Source: JBCCFK01 sp965262315 (GTDB taxonomy: Bacteria; Actinomycetota; Acidimicrobiia; Acidimicrobiales; UBA8592). From it: a stretch of 60,095 bases of DNA. Positions 7,501 to 15,814 of this stretch are shown here, piece after piece (the stretch's first letter is position 1; each line of letters starts with the position of its first letter). The stretch is taken from the NCBI GenBank assembly GCA_965262315.1, contig CBDHFJ010000174.1:1-60095 (forward strand), read 5' to 3'. The notes under the pieces were generated by a model. That model had not been told where the DNA came from. It saw only the letters and a program-made list of their open reading frames with translations, and did not search any database. The translations under genes were made by a program, and so were the position numbers.

Positions 7501-8333
7501 GGTTCGCCGTCAGTACCTCACCCCAGCGGTGCACCTGGGACTGGCTGCTCGAGGTCTGGCAGCGCTGCGACGAGATCGACCTGTTCGAGTCCGGCTGGAC
7601 GTTCGACCACTTCTATCCGATCTTCGGTGACTCCACCGAGGACTGCCTCGAGGGGTGGATCAGCCTCACCGCGCTGCTCCAGGCCACCACCAGGCTGCGG
7701 GGCGGCGTCCTGGTCACCGGCATGCTGTACCGGCACCCCGCGGTGCTGGCGAACATGGCCGCCACGCTGGACGTCACCTCGCGCGGCCGCCTCGAGCTCG
7801 GGGTCGGTGCCGGCTGGAACGAGGAGGAGTGCCAGGCCTATGGCATCGACCTGGGCACGATGGACGAACGGTTCGAGCGCTTCGAGGAGGGCATGGAGGT
7901 CCTGCACCAGTTGCTCACCGTTGATCGGGCCAACTTCGAGGGCCGGTGGTTTCGGCTCGACGATGCCATGAACAACCCCAAGCCGGTGCAGGATCCGCTG
8001 CCCATCTGTGTCGGTGGCAGCGGGTTGCGTCGGACGATCCCCGCCGCGGCCCGGTACGCCCAGCACTGGAACTACGGGTCGCCCACGATGAACGTCGAGG
8101 ACTTCCGCATGCGCCATGGCGTCTTCCTGGACGCGCTCGAGCACCAGGGTCGCTCCCGTGACGAGGTGACGGTGTCGTCGATCATCAGGTTCAACGGTGA
8201 CCTGGACGCGATGGTGGCCGAGGCTCGGGCATTCGAGGCCGAAGGCCTCGATCTCGGCATCGTGTCCATCCCGAAGACGGTCGAGCCGGCGACGGTCGAA
8301 TCGGTCGCCGAGGCGCTGGCGCCGCTGGCCTGA
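7497..8333 (+). CDS. LLM-class (luciferase-like) flavin-dependent oxidoreductase, probably F420-dependent
   Basis: 278 residues with an (alpha/beta)8 luciferase-like fold: GGVLVTGMLYRHPAVLANMA, then GRLELGVGAGWNEEECQAYG, then the partner loop NPKPVQDPLPICVGGSG. The RLELGVGAGW block is shared by actinobacterial F420-dependent reductases and monooxygenases. F420 rather than FMN is inferred from that resemblance. Substrate unknown. It overlaps the upstream SnoaL-like gene by 4 bp and converges on an SRPBCC gene. Confidence 0.88.
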   Translation: MRFAVSTSPQRCTWDWLLEVWQRCDEIDLFESGWTFDHFYPIFGDSTEDCLEGWISLTALLQATTRLRGGVLVTGMLYRHPAVLANMAATLDVTSRGRLELGVGAGWNEEECQAYGIDLGTMDERFERFEEGMEVLHQLLTVDRANFEGRWFRLDDAMNNPKPVQDPLPICVGGSGLRRTIPAAARYAQHWNYGSPTMNVEDFRMRHGVFLDALEHQGRSRDEVTVSSIIRFNGDLDAMVAEARAFEAEGLDLGIVSIPKTVEPATVESVAEALAPLA

Positions 8334-8334
8334 G

Positions 8335-8766
8335 TCAGCGGACGAGGGCCTGCAACCGGGGGATGGCGTCGTCGACCTGTGAGCCCAGCACCGCCTCCAG
8401 CGGCGCAGACCAGAGCCGACCCTCGTAGCGCAGCTCCACGCTGACCCGGCACGGGTCGTCACCCGAGAGGTGCGCGTCGAGAATCCACGGGGCGTGATCA
8501 CGGCCGTCGACCTCGGCCCGTTCGAACCGGAGATTGTCGACTCGGTCGATGGTTCGCACCATGCGCAGCCGCTTCGACCGGGCGAGCGGGCCCACCTTCG
8601 CCCGGAGGGTGACCATCCACGCCGGGCCGACGTCGTCCGGCGCGGGGTCGGTGGGCTCGACACGACGGACGATCTCGAGCCAGTCCGGATAGTTGGCCAG
8701 ATCCCGCAAGACCTCGGCGATCCGGTCTGCGTCGGCGGGGAGCTCCGCTGCGATCGTCTTCTGCAC
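8335..8766 (-). CDS. SRPBCC (START-like) family protein
   Basis: 143 residues starting from a GTG (MQKTIAAELPADADRI). The opening pattern of polyketide-cyclase/START-like proteins is present: a short strand, then RIAEVLRDLANYPDWLEIVRRV, then strands with WMVTLRAKVG and CRVSVELRYEG, then a long C-terminal helix. Such proteins hold a hydrophobic ligand in a deep pocket, and function varies. The GTG start is the best fit, since further upstream the frame loses family similarity. It is divergent from isochorismate synthase. Confidence 0.8.
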   Translation of the reverse strand: MQKTIAAELPADADRIAEVLRDLANYPDWLEIVRRVEPTDPAPDDVGPAWMVTLRAKVGPLARSKRLRMVRTIDRVDNLRFERAEVDGRDHAPWILDAHLSGDDPCRVSVELRYEGRLWSAPLEAVLGSQVDDAIPRLQALVR

Positions 8767-8861
8767 GGCTCCCAGTGTGCCGGGTTGCGGCCCGGTTGGT
8801 CCGATCGGACGGGGTGACCCCTGACGTTCGGCACGACCCCGCTGTGGCGCGACGTGGCCTC

Positions 8862-8867
8862 TACCCT
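8862..8867 (+). promoter_or_regulatory. Putative -10 box (TACCCT) of a leaderless promoter
   Basis: TACCCT ends 7 nt before the GTG at 8875 with no ribosome binding site between. This favours GTG 8875 over the in-frame GTG at 8854 as the true start. Confidence 0.4.
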
Positions 8868-8874
8868 CGACGGC

Positions 8875-10107
8875 GTGAAGTCGATCACCACCAGGCTCGA
8901 CGCCGACATCGACCCGGCTGCGGTCGGTGCCGCAACCGGCATGTTGTGGTCCCACCAGGGCTCCTGCTTCGCCGGACTCGACGTGGCGATGAGGATCCCC
9001 GTCGCGACCATCGGAGATCCGGCCGCCATGCGGGCCGCCCACGAGACGTTGGCGGCGATCGCCGGTCCCGACGATCTCGATCGCCCCGGATCTGGGCCCG
9101 TCGCGTTCGCGGCCTTCCCGTTCGATCGAACCGCTGCCGGCGAGCTGGTGGTGCCGCGAGTCGTGGTGGCGTCCGGGCCCGAGGGACGGCGATGGATCAC
9201 CGTGGTGTCGGACGGGTCGTTGTCGGTCGACGACGCGCGTGTCCAGGTCCAGGCGGCGATGGCCGACGGCAACGCTCCGCAACCCGATCGGCTGGCACTG
9301 GCGTCGGTGCTCGCGCCCGAGGTGTGGCGCGACGAGGTCGTGGCGGTCGCCCGCGATCGCATTCGGGCGGGCGAGCTCACCAAAGCGGTGCTGGCCCGAG
9401 AGCTGGTGCTGGAGGCTTCCGCCCCCATCGACCAACGGTCGGTGCTGCTGCGGCTCCTCGGCTCGCACCCGTCTGCCACCGTGTTCGCGCTGGACGGTTT
9501 CGTCGGTGCGTCTCCCGAGACGCTCGTGTCTCGGGTCGACGACGTGGTCCGGGCGCATCCGCTGGCGGGCACGACCCCTCGATCCTCGGATCCGGCTGGC
9601 GATCAGCAGGCGGCCGCCGCGTTGTTGGCGTCCTCCAAGGATCGCTGGGAGCACCGCATCACCATCGACTGGTTGCTGGATGAGCTGTTGCCGTTCTGCT
9701 CCTACGTCGACGCCGAGCCCGAGCCCACCGTCGTGTCGTTGCCCAACGTCCACCATCTCGGGACGCGGGTCGAAGGCCGACTCTCGTCGCCCCCCGTCTC
9801 GGTGCTCGAACTGGTCGCCGCGTTGCATCCCACGCCCGCGGTCGGGGGCGACCCGCAGCCGAAGGCGCTGGCGCTGATCCAGGAGCTCGAGCGCGCGCAC
9901 CGGGGCCGCTACGCAGGGGCGACCGGGTGGGTCGATGCCGACGGCAACGGGTCGTTCGTGGTGGCCATCCGATCGGCCCAGCTCGACGGGGCCACGGCCC
10001 GGCTCTTCGCGGGTGTCGGTGTCGTGGGCGACAGCGACCCGCAGTCCGAGCTCGACGAGACCCGGGCGAAGTTCCAGGCCATGCTTCCGGCGCTGTTGCG
10101 GCTCTGA
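8875..10107 (+). CDS. Isochorismate synthase (MenF/EntC family)
   Basis: 410 residues. The chorismate-binding domain is clear: ELTKAVLARELVLEA, then FALDGFVGASPETLVSR, then HPLAGTTPR, then HHLGTRVEGRL, then LHPTPAVGGDP, then GRYAGATGWVDADGNGSF and ARLFAGVGVVGDSDPQSELDET. The enzyme isomerises chorismate to isochorismate for menaquinone or siderophore synthesis. No other men or siderophore gene lies in the window, so the pathway is open. GTG 8875 is preferred because a TACCCT -10 box sits 7 nt before it. A small exported protein follows after 7 bp. Confidence 0.9.
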   Translation: MKSITTRLDADIDPAAVGAATGMLWSHQGSCFAGLDVAMRIPVATIGDPAAMRAAHETLAAIAGPDDLDRPGSGPVAFAAFPFDRTAAGELVVPRVVVASGPEGRRWITVVSDGSLSVDDARVQVQAAMADGNAPQPDRLALASVLAPEVWRDEVVAVARDRIRAGELTKAVLARELVLEASAPIDQRSVLLRLLGSHPSATVFALDGFVGASPETLVSRVDDVVRAHPLAGTTPRSSDPAGDQQAAAALLASSKDRWEHRITIDWLLDELLPFCSYVDAEPEPTVVSLPNVHHLGTRVEGRLSSPPVSVLELVAALHPTPAVGGDPQPKALALIQELERAHRGRYAGATGWVDADGNGSFVVAIRSAQLDGATARLFAGVGVVGDSDPQSELDETRAKFQAMLPALLRL

Positions 10108-10114
10108 GGTCGTG

Positions 10115-10630
10115 ATGCACCGCTGGGCGACGATCGGACTCGTCGCGGCCCTGGCCGTCGTGGTCGTGGCCCGTTTCGTCTTGTTCGATGGCGATGGCGA
10201 CCCGCCCGAGGGAGCGCTTCGCGCCATCACGTGTGACGCGGCCGACGCGCGAGCGGAACCGCTGGCTGTCGACCTGGGGGTCCTGACCATCGAGGACCTG
10301 CGCGCCGTTCCCCGGGACGGCGTCGCGGAGATCGCGTTCGACATCGCTGTCGAGCCCAGGGACGGCGGCGTCGGGATCGTGACCCTCCAGGCCGGTGCTG
10401 ACGGCACCCCGATTCGGTTGGGTTCCGCCGCGCAGTCGACGGCACCGACCACGACGGCGACACTGCTCACGTTCGAACGGTGCGAGACCCGCGCCCGCTA
10501 CGAGGTGGTCCTGGAACTCGGCGCGCCGGCATGTGTGTTCTTCGTGGCGTCCGATCCGACCGAGGGTGTGTTCCGTCAGCTCCCTGTGCCGTTGGATGCG
10601 CCGTGCGACTCGGTGGCGCCTCCCGGCTGA
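10115..10630 (+). CDS. Hypothetical membrane-anchored exported protein
   Basis: 171 residues. An N-terminal hydrophobic helix (about 7-25) after MHRWA suggests a signal anchor. The rest is a predicted beta-rich extracytoplasmic domain with three Cys: in AITCDAA, FERCET and APACVFF. I do not recognise the family. It begins 7 bp after the isochorismate synthase stop, so it is probably cotranscribed. No link to chorismate metabolism is evident. Confidence 0.7.
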   Translation: MHRWATIGLVAALAVVVVARFVLFDGDGDPPEGALRAITCDAADARAEPLAVDLGVLTIEDLRAVPRDGVAEIAFDIAVEPRDGGVGIVTLQAGADGTPIRLGSAAQSTAPTTTATLLTFERCETRARYEVVLELGAPACVFFVASDPTEGVFRQLPVPLDAPCDSVAPPG

Positions 10631-10641
10631 CGCGGAACCCC

Positions 10642-11265
10642 TCAGGCGTCGTGATCGATGAGGGTGCCGCTGACGAGTGCCTTGAAGCCGGCGACCGCGC
10701 GGGCGTGGGTGTCGGGGTTGTCCGAACTGGCCGAGACCAGTCCCATCATCACCGCGGAGATCACGTCGAACATGGTCCGCGCGTCCTCGGCGCGGATCTC
10801 GCCGTTGGCCACGCCGAGTTCGATCAGGTCGCCGAAGAAGGCGACCCGGTTGCTGGGGGTGAAGCGAGGGTCGGCGTTCAGATCGGCGTGACGGCTGACG
10901 TCGGTGCGGACCGCCACCAGGAACTGGGCGAGCGACGGGTCCTCCTTGTTGAGGACATGCGCTTGGTCGAGCACGGCGTTGACGCGGTCGACGAACCGCT
11001 CGGGCGCGGCCGCCATCGCTCGCTCGAACCGCTCGTAGACGATCTCCTGGACCTGCGCGTACGCCTCCGCGAACAGGTCCTGCTTGGAGCCGAAATAGTG
11101 GTAGATGGCGCCGGTGGTCAGCCCTGCGCTGTCCGCGAGCTGCCGGTTGCTGGTGGCCTCATACCCGTTCGACGCGAAGCATCGCCTGGCCGCGTCGAGG
11201 ATGCGACGCCTGGTCTCTTCGCTGGATGTGTCGGGCGGTCGCCCGAGCCGTCGTGTCGTCGCCAT
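10642..11265 (-). CDS. TetR/AcrR family transcriptional regulator
   Basis: 207 residues. Residues 16-63 form the TetR N-terminal domain (RRRILDAARRCFASNGYEAT, recognition helix LTTGAIYHYFGSKQDLF). The rest is a helical ligand-binding domain. It is divergent from the SDR gene at 11351, with an imperfect 22-bp palindrome in the 85-bp gap and a near-identical site at 25300. It most likely represses itself, the seven-gene operon and the second SDR cluster, with release by a pathway intermediate, perhaps an acyl-CoA or keto compound. The effector is unknown. Confidence 0.92.
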   Translation of the reverse strand: MATTRRLGRPPDTSSEETRRRILDAARRCFASNGYEATSNRQLADSAGLTTGAIYHYFGSKQDLFAEAYAQVQEIVYERFERAMAAAPERFVDRVNAVLDQAHVLNKEDPSLAQFLVAVRTDVSRHADLNADPRFTPSNRVAFFGDLIELGVANGEIRAEDARTMFDVISAVMMGLVSASSDNPDTHARAVAGFKALVSGTLIDHDA

Positions 11266-11293
11266 GCTGCGTCCCCGCGGGATCGGTGCTAGG

Positions 11294-11315
11294 AAACTAA
11301 CCGTTCGATCAATTT
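11294..11315. promoter_or_regulatory. TetR operator candidate, copy 1
   Basis: A 22-bp imperfect palindrome. On the minus strand its core reads AATTGATCGAACGGTTAGT. The symmetry pattern is TnAnCGnnCGnTnA with AAA and TTT at the ends, 14 of 22 positions symmetric. It lies between the divergent TetR and SDR starts, 35 nt before ATG 11351. It matches the site at 25300 at 18 of 22 positions. Confidence 0.65.
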
Positions 11316-11350
11316 CAACCAACAGCCCGACGGTCGAGGAGGGACACAGC

Positions 11351-12106
11351 ATGGATCTCGGACTCGCCGGGAAGAAGGTGGCGATCACCGGTGGCAGCCG
11401 CGGGATCGGGCGTGCGATCACCACGCGCATGCTCGCCGAGGGCGCTGCGGTGTCCATCTGCGCTCGGGGCCAGGAGGGCGTCGACGAGGCCGTGGCGGCG
11501 CTGGGAGACGGTGTCGTGGGCCAGGCCGTCGATGTCGGCGACGGCGACGCGTTGCGGTCCTGGGTCGAGTGGTCCGCCGACCAGCTCGGCGGGCTCGACG
11601 TCTTCATCGCGAACGCCTCGGGCGGAGGTGGCGGTACCGACGACGAGCGCTTCGACGCCAACTACCAGGTCGATCTCATGGGCCTCGTGCGCGGCGCACA
11701 GGCCGCCGAGCCGCATCTGGAGGCCTCTGGTGAGGCCGCGGTCCTGATGATCTCCACCACCGCTGCACTCGAACACTTCGGTCCGGGTCCCTCGAGCTAC
11801 ATGTCGCTCAAGGCCGCGGCCACGGCCTACGCGGCGGGCCTCGCCCAGACGCTGGCCGCCAAGGGCATCCGGGTGAACACGATCTCGCCGGGGCCCATCT
11901 TCTTCGAGCACGGTCCGTGGGACCGGATCAAAGCCGGCGTGCCCGAGTTCTACGAGGCCACCGTCGCCGGCCATCCGTCCGGACGAATGGGGACCCCTGA
12001 GGAGGTGGCCAACGTCGCCGCGTTCCTGTGCAGCCCGGCTGCGTCCTGGGTCACCGGCGCCAACGTCGTCGTCGACGGTGGCTACACCAAGCGGATCAAC
12101 TTCTGA
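11351..12106 (+). CDS. SDR family oxidoreductase (first gene of the operon)
   Basis: 251 residues. The classical SDR cofactor motif TGGSRGIG is near 14-21. A catalytic MISTT serine region and YMSLK (YxxxK) follow, then ISPGPIFFEHG. The C-terminal SWVTGANVVVDGG is typical of NAD(P)-dependent reductases. It interconverts an alcohol and a ketone or 3-oxoacyl group. A strong AGGAGG (11337-11342) precedes ATG 11351. It heads a run of seven same-strand genes and lies 35 nt from the TetR operator. The next SDR, a divergent paralogue, starts 20 bp later. Confidence 0.9.
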   Translation: MDLGLAGKKVAITGGSRGIGRAITTRMLAEGAAVSICARGQEGVDEAVAALGDGVVGQAVDVGDGDALRSWVEWSADQLGGLDVFIANASGGGGGTDDERFDANYQVDLMGLVRGAQAAEPHLEASGEAAVLMISTTAALEHFGPGPSSYMSLKAAATAYAAGLAQTLAAKGIRVNTISPGPIFFEHGPWDRIKAGVPEFYEATVAGHPSGRMGTPEEVANVAAFLCSPAASWVTGANVVVDGGYTKRINF

Positions 12107-12126
12107 GATGACGGTGGGACGCTGAC

Positions 12127-12933
12127 ATGGACTTCGGGCTCGACGGGGCACGGGCGGTCGTGACCGGCGCCAGTCGGGGTGTCGGCCGCGCCATCGCAGA
12201 GGCGCTGTTGGCCGAGGGAGCGTCCGTTGCGGTGTGCGCGCGCGGCAGCGACGGTCGAGCCGACCGCACCGGGCGCACCACCCAGAGCCTGGCGGAGGTC
12301 CAGGCCGAGCTGTCCGCCGGCGGGCGCACGGCCCGCGCCGACGCCGTCGACGTCTCGGATCACGATGCGCTGGCGGCGTGGGTCACCTCGGTGGGCGAGG
12401 AGTGGGGCGGGATCGACATCGCCGTCTCCAACGCCAGCGCGCTCGGCGGCATCCCGCGCAACAACGACGGCTGGCGGAAGAACTTCGAGATCGACGTCTT
12501 GTCGGCCACCACCCTGTTCGACGCGGCCCTGCCGTACCTCCAGGCCAGCGACCGCGCGTCCTTCGTCCAGATCTCGACCATCACCGCCGTCGAGTACCAC
12601 GGGTTCCCGGGCGGCGGTCTGAGCTATGGCTCGATGAAGAGCGCGCTGGTCAACTACGTCAAGCAACTGGCCATCGAATACGCCGCTGACGGCATCCGCG
12701 CCAACGCCGTCTCGCCCGGCCCCATCTTCATCGAGGGCGGCAGTTGGGACTTCATCCAACAACACATGCCCGAGTACTACGACGAGAACGTCGCGAGGCA
12801 GCCACAGGGGCGCCTCGGAGCACCCGAAGAGGTCGCTCGCGTGGTGGCGTTCCTCGCCAGTTCTGCAGCGTCGTGGGTTACAGGCGAGAATGTGATGGTC
12901 GACGGAGGCTTCACCAAGCGGGTGGAGTTCTGA
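12127..12933 (+). CDS. SDR family oxidoreductase (second gene of the operon)
   Basis: 268 residues with TGASRGVG (18-25), a QISTITAVEYHG serine region, YGSMK, VSPGPIFIEGGSWDF and SWVTGENVMVDGG. It shares the unusual PGPIF(F/I)E-G-WD segment with the preceding SDR, which suggests related substrates. Two reductases in tandem could act on successive oxidation steps or on different stereoisomers of one substrate. This is inferred from adjacency. It is spaced 20 bp from its upstream and 21 bp from its downstream neighbour. Confidence 0.9.
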   Translation: MDFGLDGARAVVTGASRGVGRAIAEALLAEGASVAVCARGSDGRADRTGRTTQSLAEVQAELSAGGRTARADAVDVSDHDALAAWVTSVGEEWGGIDIAVSNASALGGIPRNNDGWRKNFEIDVLSATTLFDAALPYLQASDRASFVQISTITAVEYHGFPGGGLSYGSMKSALVNYVKQLAIEYAADGIRANAVSPGPIFIEGGSWDFIQQHMPEYYDENVARQPQGRLGAPEEVARVVAFLASSAASWVTGENVMVDGGFTKRVEF

Positions 12934-12954
12934 TGTCGCCCCGAGGAGACAAAC

Positions 12955-13725
12955 ATGAGTGATGAACAGCATCCGGAGCGGGTCGACGCCTACCTCGTGG
13001 CGGGTGGTCGCTTCCACGACATCGACTGGGTACGAATGGAGCTGTTGAAGCTGCTCGCCGAGCACCCACACGTGCGGGTCAAGGTCGCGGAGGACTACGA
13101 GGACATCGAGTCCATCACCGCGTCGTCGTTCCTGGTCTCCTACACGATCGATGTTCGCCCGAGTGAGGCAGCGCAGGTCGCGATCCGTGACTGGGTGGGG
13201 TCCGGCGGTCGGTGGCTCGCGCTTCACGGAACGAACTCCGCGCTCGACTTCGACCCGCCGAACCCGGTGGGTACGCCGCGTTGCTTCCCGATCTGGGCAG
13301 AGCTACTCGGTACCCAGTTCATCTCGCATCCGCCGATGGACCCGTTCCCCGTGGAGATCTCCGACGCCAGCCATTGGCTGGTCGAAGGCATCGAACCGTT
13401 CGAGACCGACGACGAGCTCTACCTCTGCGAGTATCACGGGCGGGAGTCGCTCCACCCACTGCTCCACACGACGTGGCAGGGAGAGACACGAGGGTTCGAG
13501 GAGAACGACTGGACCGATTGCGACCCGGTGCAGCTCGTCATGTATCTCAAGAGTCATGGCGATGGCGAGATCCTGTACAACAACCTGGGCCACGCCCGTG
13601 GTCACTGGGACATGCCAGAGGCGGTTCCCTACTACCCGCGCATCGAGCGAGGCGCCTGGAACGTCCCGCAGTACTACGAGCTGTTGCGCCGAGGCCTTCG
13701 CTGGGCCCTCGGCCACACCAACTGA
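12955..13725 (+). CDS. ThuA-like domain protein
   Basis: 256 residues. It matches the ThuA fold (a class-I glutamine-amidotransferase-like domain): YLVAGGRFHDIDW, a VAEDYEDIE segment, SGGRWLALHGTNSA, ELLGTQFISHPPMDPFPVEI, HWLVEGIEPF.TDDELYL and ILYNNLGHARGHWD. ThuA proteins occur in sugar and polyol oxidation clusters, but their chemistry is poorly defined. Its place between two SDRs and an acetoin-dehydrogenase-type complex suggests a role with a polyol or keto-polyol substrate (inference). Confidence 0.85.
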   Translation: MSDEQHPERVDAYLVAGGRFHDIDWVRMELLKLLAEHPHVRVKVAEDYEDIESITASSFLVSYTIDVRPSEAAQVAIRDWVGSGGRWLALHGTNSALDFDPPNPVGTPRCFPIWAELLGTQFISHPPMDPFPVEISDASHWLVEGIEPFETDDELYLCEYHGRESLHPLLHTTWQGETRGFEENDWTDCDPVQLVMYLKSHGDGEILYNNLGHARGHWDMPEAVPYYPRIERGAWNVPQYYELLRRGLRWALGHTN

Positions 13726-13750
13726 GATCTGAGAGAGGAACGGAGCTTCC

Positions 13751-14806
13751 ATGGCAGCAACGAAGAAGGCCCCCGCCAAGAAGGCGGCGGCGAAGAAGGC
13801 CGCTGGTGGGGCGAAGGCCTCCGCCGCGCAGATCCCGAAGGAGGTGCTGCTCGATCTCCATCGCCGGATGGTGCGCATCCGCCACCTCGAGGAGAGCCTC
13901 GGCCGCATCTCCACCGAGGGCAAGGTGCCCGGGTTCCTGCACCTGTACGTCGGCGAAGAGGCGGTCGCTTCGGGCGGCTGTGCCGCGCTGACCGACGACG
14001 ACCAGATCACCTCGACGCACCGCGGCCACGGCCACCTCATCGCCAAGGGCGGTGACTTCAAGCAGATGATGGCCGAGTTCATGGGACGGAGCACCGGCTA
14101 CTGCAAGGGCAAGGGCGGCTCGATGCACGTGTCCGACCTCGACCTCGGCATGTTGGGTGCCAACGGGATCGTCGGCGCCGGGGTCCCGATCGGCGTGGGT
14201 GCCGCCTTCGCGAACAAGTACCGCGACAACGGCCTCGTCACCATGGCCTTCTTCGGTGACGGCTCCACCAACATCGGCGCGTGGCACGAGGCCGTCAACA
14301 TGGCCTGTGCGCTCCAGCTCCCCATCGTGTTCATGTGCGAGAACAACGAGTACGCCGAGTACACCGCCCGCGATCGGGTGATGGCGATCACCGACGTGGC
14401 CGACCGGGCCGTCGCCTACGGCATGCCCGGTGTGATCGTCGATGGCATGGACGTCGTCGCCGTCTACGAGGCCGCCACCGAGGCCGTCGCCCGAGCCCGT
14501 CGCGGCGAGGGCCCCTCGATGATCGAGTGCAAGACGTACCGGTACTACGACCACGCAGGTGTCCAGGGCCTCGGTCGCACGTACCGGTCCGACGAAGAGG
14601 TGGAGGAGTGGCTCGCCCGCGACCCCATCGACCTGTTCGAGGCCCAGCTCGCCAGCTCCAGGGTGCTGTCGAAGGCCGCGGCGAAGAAGGTGCACGACGA
14701 GATCCAGGCCGAGGTCGACGAGGCCATCGAGTTCGCCGAGAACAGCCCCTGGCCGGACCCGGCCACCGACCTGTTGACCGACGTCTACACGGAGGCCGCA
14801 CGATGA
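13751..14806 (+). CDS. acoA: Thiamine-diphosphate-dependent dehydrogenase E1 alpha (acetoin/pyruvate type) with Lys-rich tail
   Basis: 351 residues. Residues 2-24 form a Lys/Ala tail with KK at 5-6, 10-11 and 15-16 and a lone K22, like histone H1 or HupB tails and unlike usual E1 alpha. The enzyme part follows: HLYVGEEAVA, STHRGHGHLIAKG, GKGGSMHV and the ThDP motif GDGS (169-172) to ENN (197-199). With E1 beta it decarboxylates a 2-oxoacid or cleaves acetoin and passes the acyl group to lipoyl-E2. AcoX next door favours acetoin-type. It overlaps E1 beta by 4 bp. Confidence 0.9.
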   Translation: MAATKKAPAKKAAAKKAAGGAKASAAQIPKEVLLDLHRRMVRIRHLEESLGRISTEGKVPGFLHLYVGEEAVASGGCAALTDDDQITSTHRGHGHLIAKGGDFKQMMAEFMGRSTGYCKGKGGSMHVSDLDLGMLGANGIVGAGVPIGVGAAFANKYRDNGLVTMAFFGDGSTNIGAWHEAVNMACALQLPIVFMCENNEYAEYTARDRVMAITDVADRAVAYGMPGVIVDGMDVVAVYEAATEAVARARRGEGPSMIECKTYRYYDHAGVQGLGRTYRSDEEVEEWLARDPIDLFEAQLASSRVLSKAAAKKVHDEIQAEVDEAIEFAENSPWPDPATDLLTDVYTEAAR

Positions 14807-15801
14807 CCGTCACCGAAACCGACCAGCGCATCATCTCCTACAACCAGGCGTTCAACGAGACGCTCCGCGAACTCCTGGCCACCGATCCCGATGTCTTCGT
14901 CGCCGGTGAGGACGTCGGCCGCTACGGCGGCGTCTTCCAGTCGTTCTCCGGACTGAACAAGGAGTTCGGCGACATGCGCGTCGTCGACACCCCCATCGCC
15001 GAGCAGGCCATCGTCGGCCTCGGCCTCGGCGCGGCAGCGATGGGGCTGCGACCCATCGTCGACCTGATGTTCATGGACTTCGTGATGGTCGCCATGGACC
15101 AGATCGCCAATCAGGCCGCCAAGATGAAGTACATGTTCGGTGGCAAGGCCACCGTGCCGCTGACCATCACCACGACCGGCGGTGCGGGCCTCGGTGCCGC
15201 GGCGCAGCACAGCGCCAGCCTCGAGGCATGGCTGATCCACGTGCCGGGCCTCAAGCTGGTCTACCCGTCGAATGCGCACGACCTCAAGGGACTCCTCGTC
15301 TCCTGTGTTCGTGACGACAACCCGACCATCGTGACGCTTCACAAGGCGATGCTCGGCAGCAAGGGCCATGTGCCCGAGGGCCTGTACGAGATCCCGCTGG
15401 GTGTCGCCAACGTGGTCCGTGAGGGACAGGACGCCACCGTCGTCGCCATCGGCCGGATGGTGCAGTTCGCCGAGAAGGCGGCCGAGAAGCTGGCCGAGGA
15501 GGGCATCGACCTCGAGATCATCGACCCACGGTCGCTGCTGCCGTTCGACACCGAGACCGTCGTGAACTCGGCGCGCAAGACCAACCGGGTCGTCGTCGTG
15601 CACGAGGCGGTGCGCAACGGTGGGATCGGCGCCGAGATCGCCGCACAGATCCAGGAGGAGGCGTTCGACTACCTCGATGCGCCCGTGGGTCGTGTCGGTG
15701 CGCCGTTTGCGCCCGTGCCGTTCTCGCCGACGTTGGAGAACGAGTACGTCCCCGACGCCGACGACATCGCCGCTGCCGTGCGAGCGACCTTCAACCGGTG
15801 A
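14803..15801 (+). CDS. acoB: Thiamine-diphosphate-dependent dehydrogenase E1 beta (acetoin/pyruvate type)
   Basis: 332 residues, starting at an ATGA overlap with E1 alpha. Transketolase pyrimidine-binding marks are GEDVGRYGGVF and DTPIAEQAIVGLGLGAAAMGLRP. The central part has QHSASLEAWLIHVPGLKLVYPSN. The C-terminal transketolase domain has DLEIIDPRSLLPFD and VVHEAVRNGGIGAEIAA. It completes the alpha2beta2 E1. Coupled translation fits equal subunit amounts. Confidence 0.92.
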   Translation: MTVTETDQRIISYNQAFNETLRELLATDPDVFVAGEDVGRYGGVFQSFSGLNKEFGDMRVVDTPIAEQAIVGLGLGAAAMGLRPIVDLMFMDFVMVAMDQIANQAAKMKYMFGGKATVPLTITTTGGAGLGAAAQHSASLEAWLIHVPGLKLVYPSNAHDLKGLLVSCVRDDNPTIVTLHKAMLGSKGHVPEGLYEIPLGVANVVREGQDATVVAIGRMVQFAEKAAEKLAEEGIDLEIIDPRSLLPFDTETVVNSARKTNRVVVVHEAVRNGGIGAEIAAQIQEEAFDYLDAPVGRVGAPFAPVPFSPTLENEYVPDADDIAAAVRATFNR

Positions 15802-15814
15802 TGGCCTGACCCCC

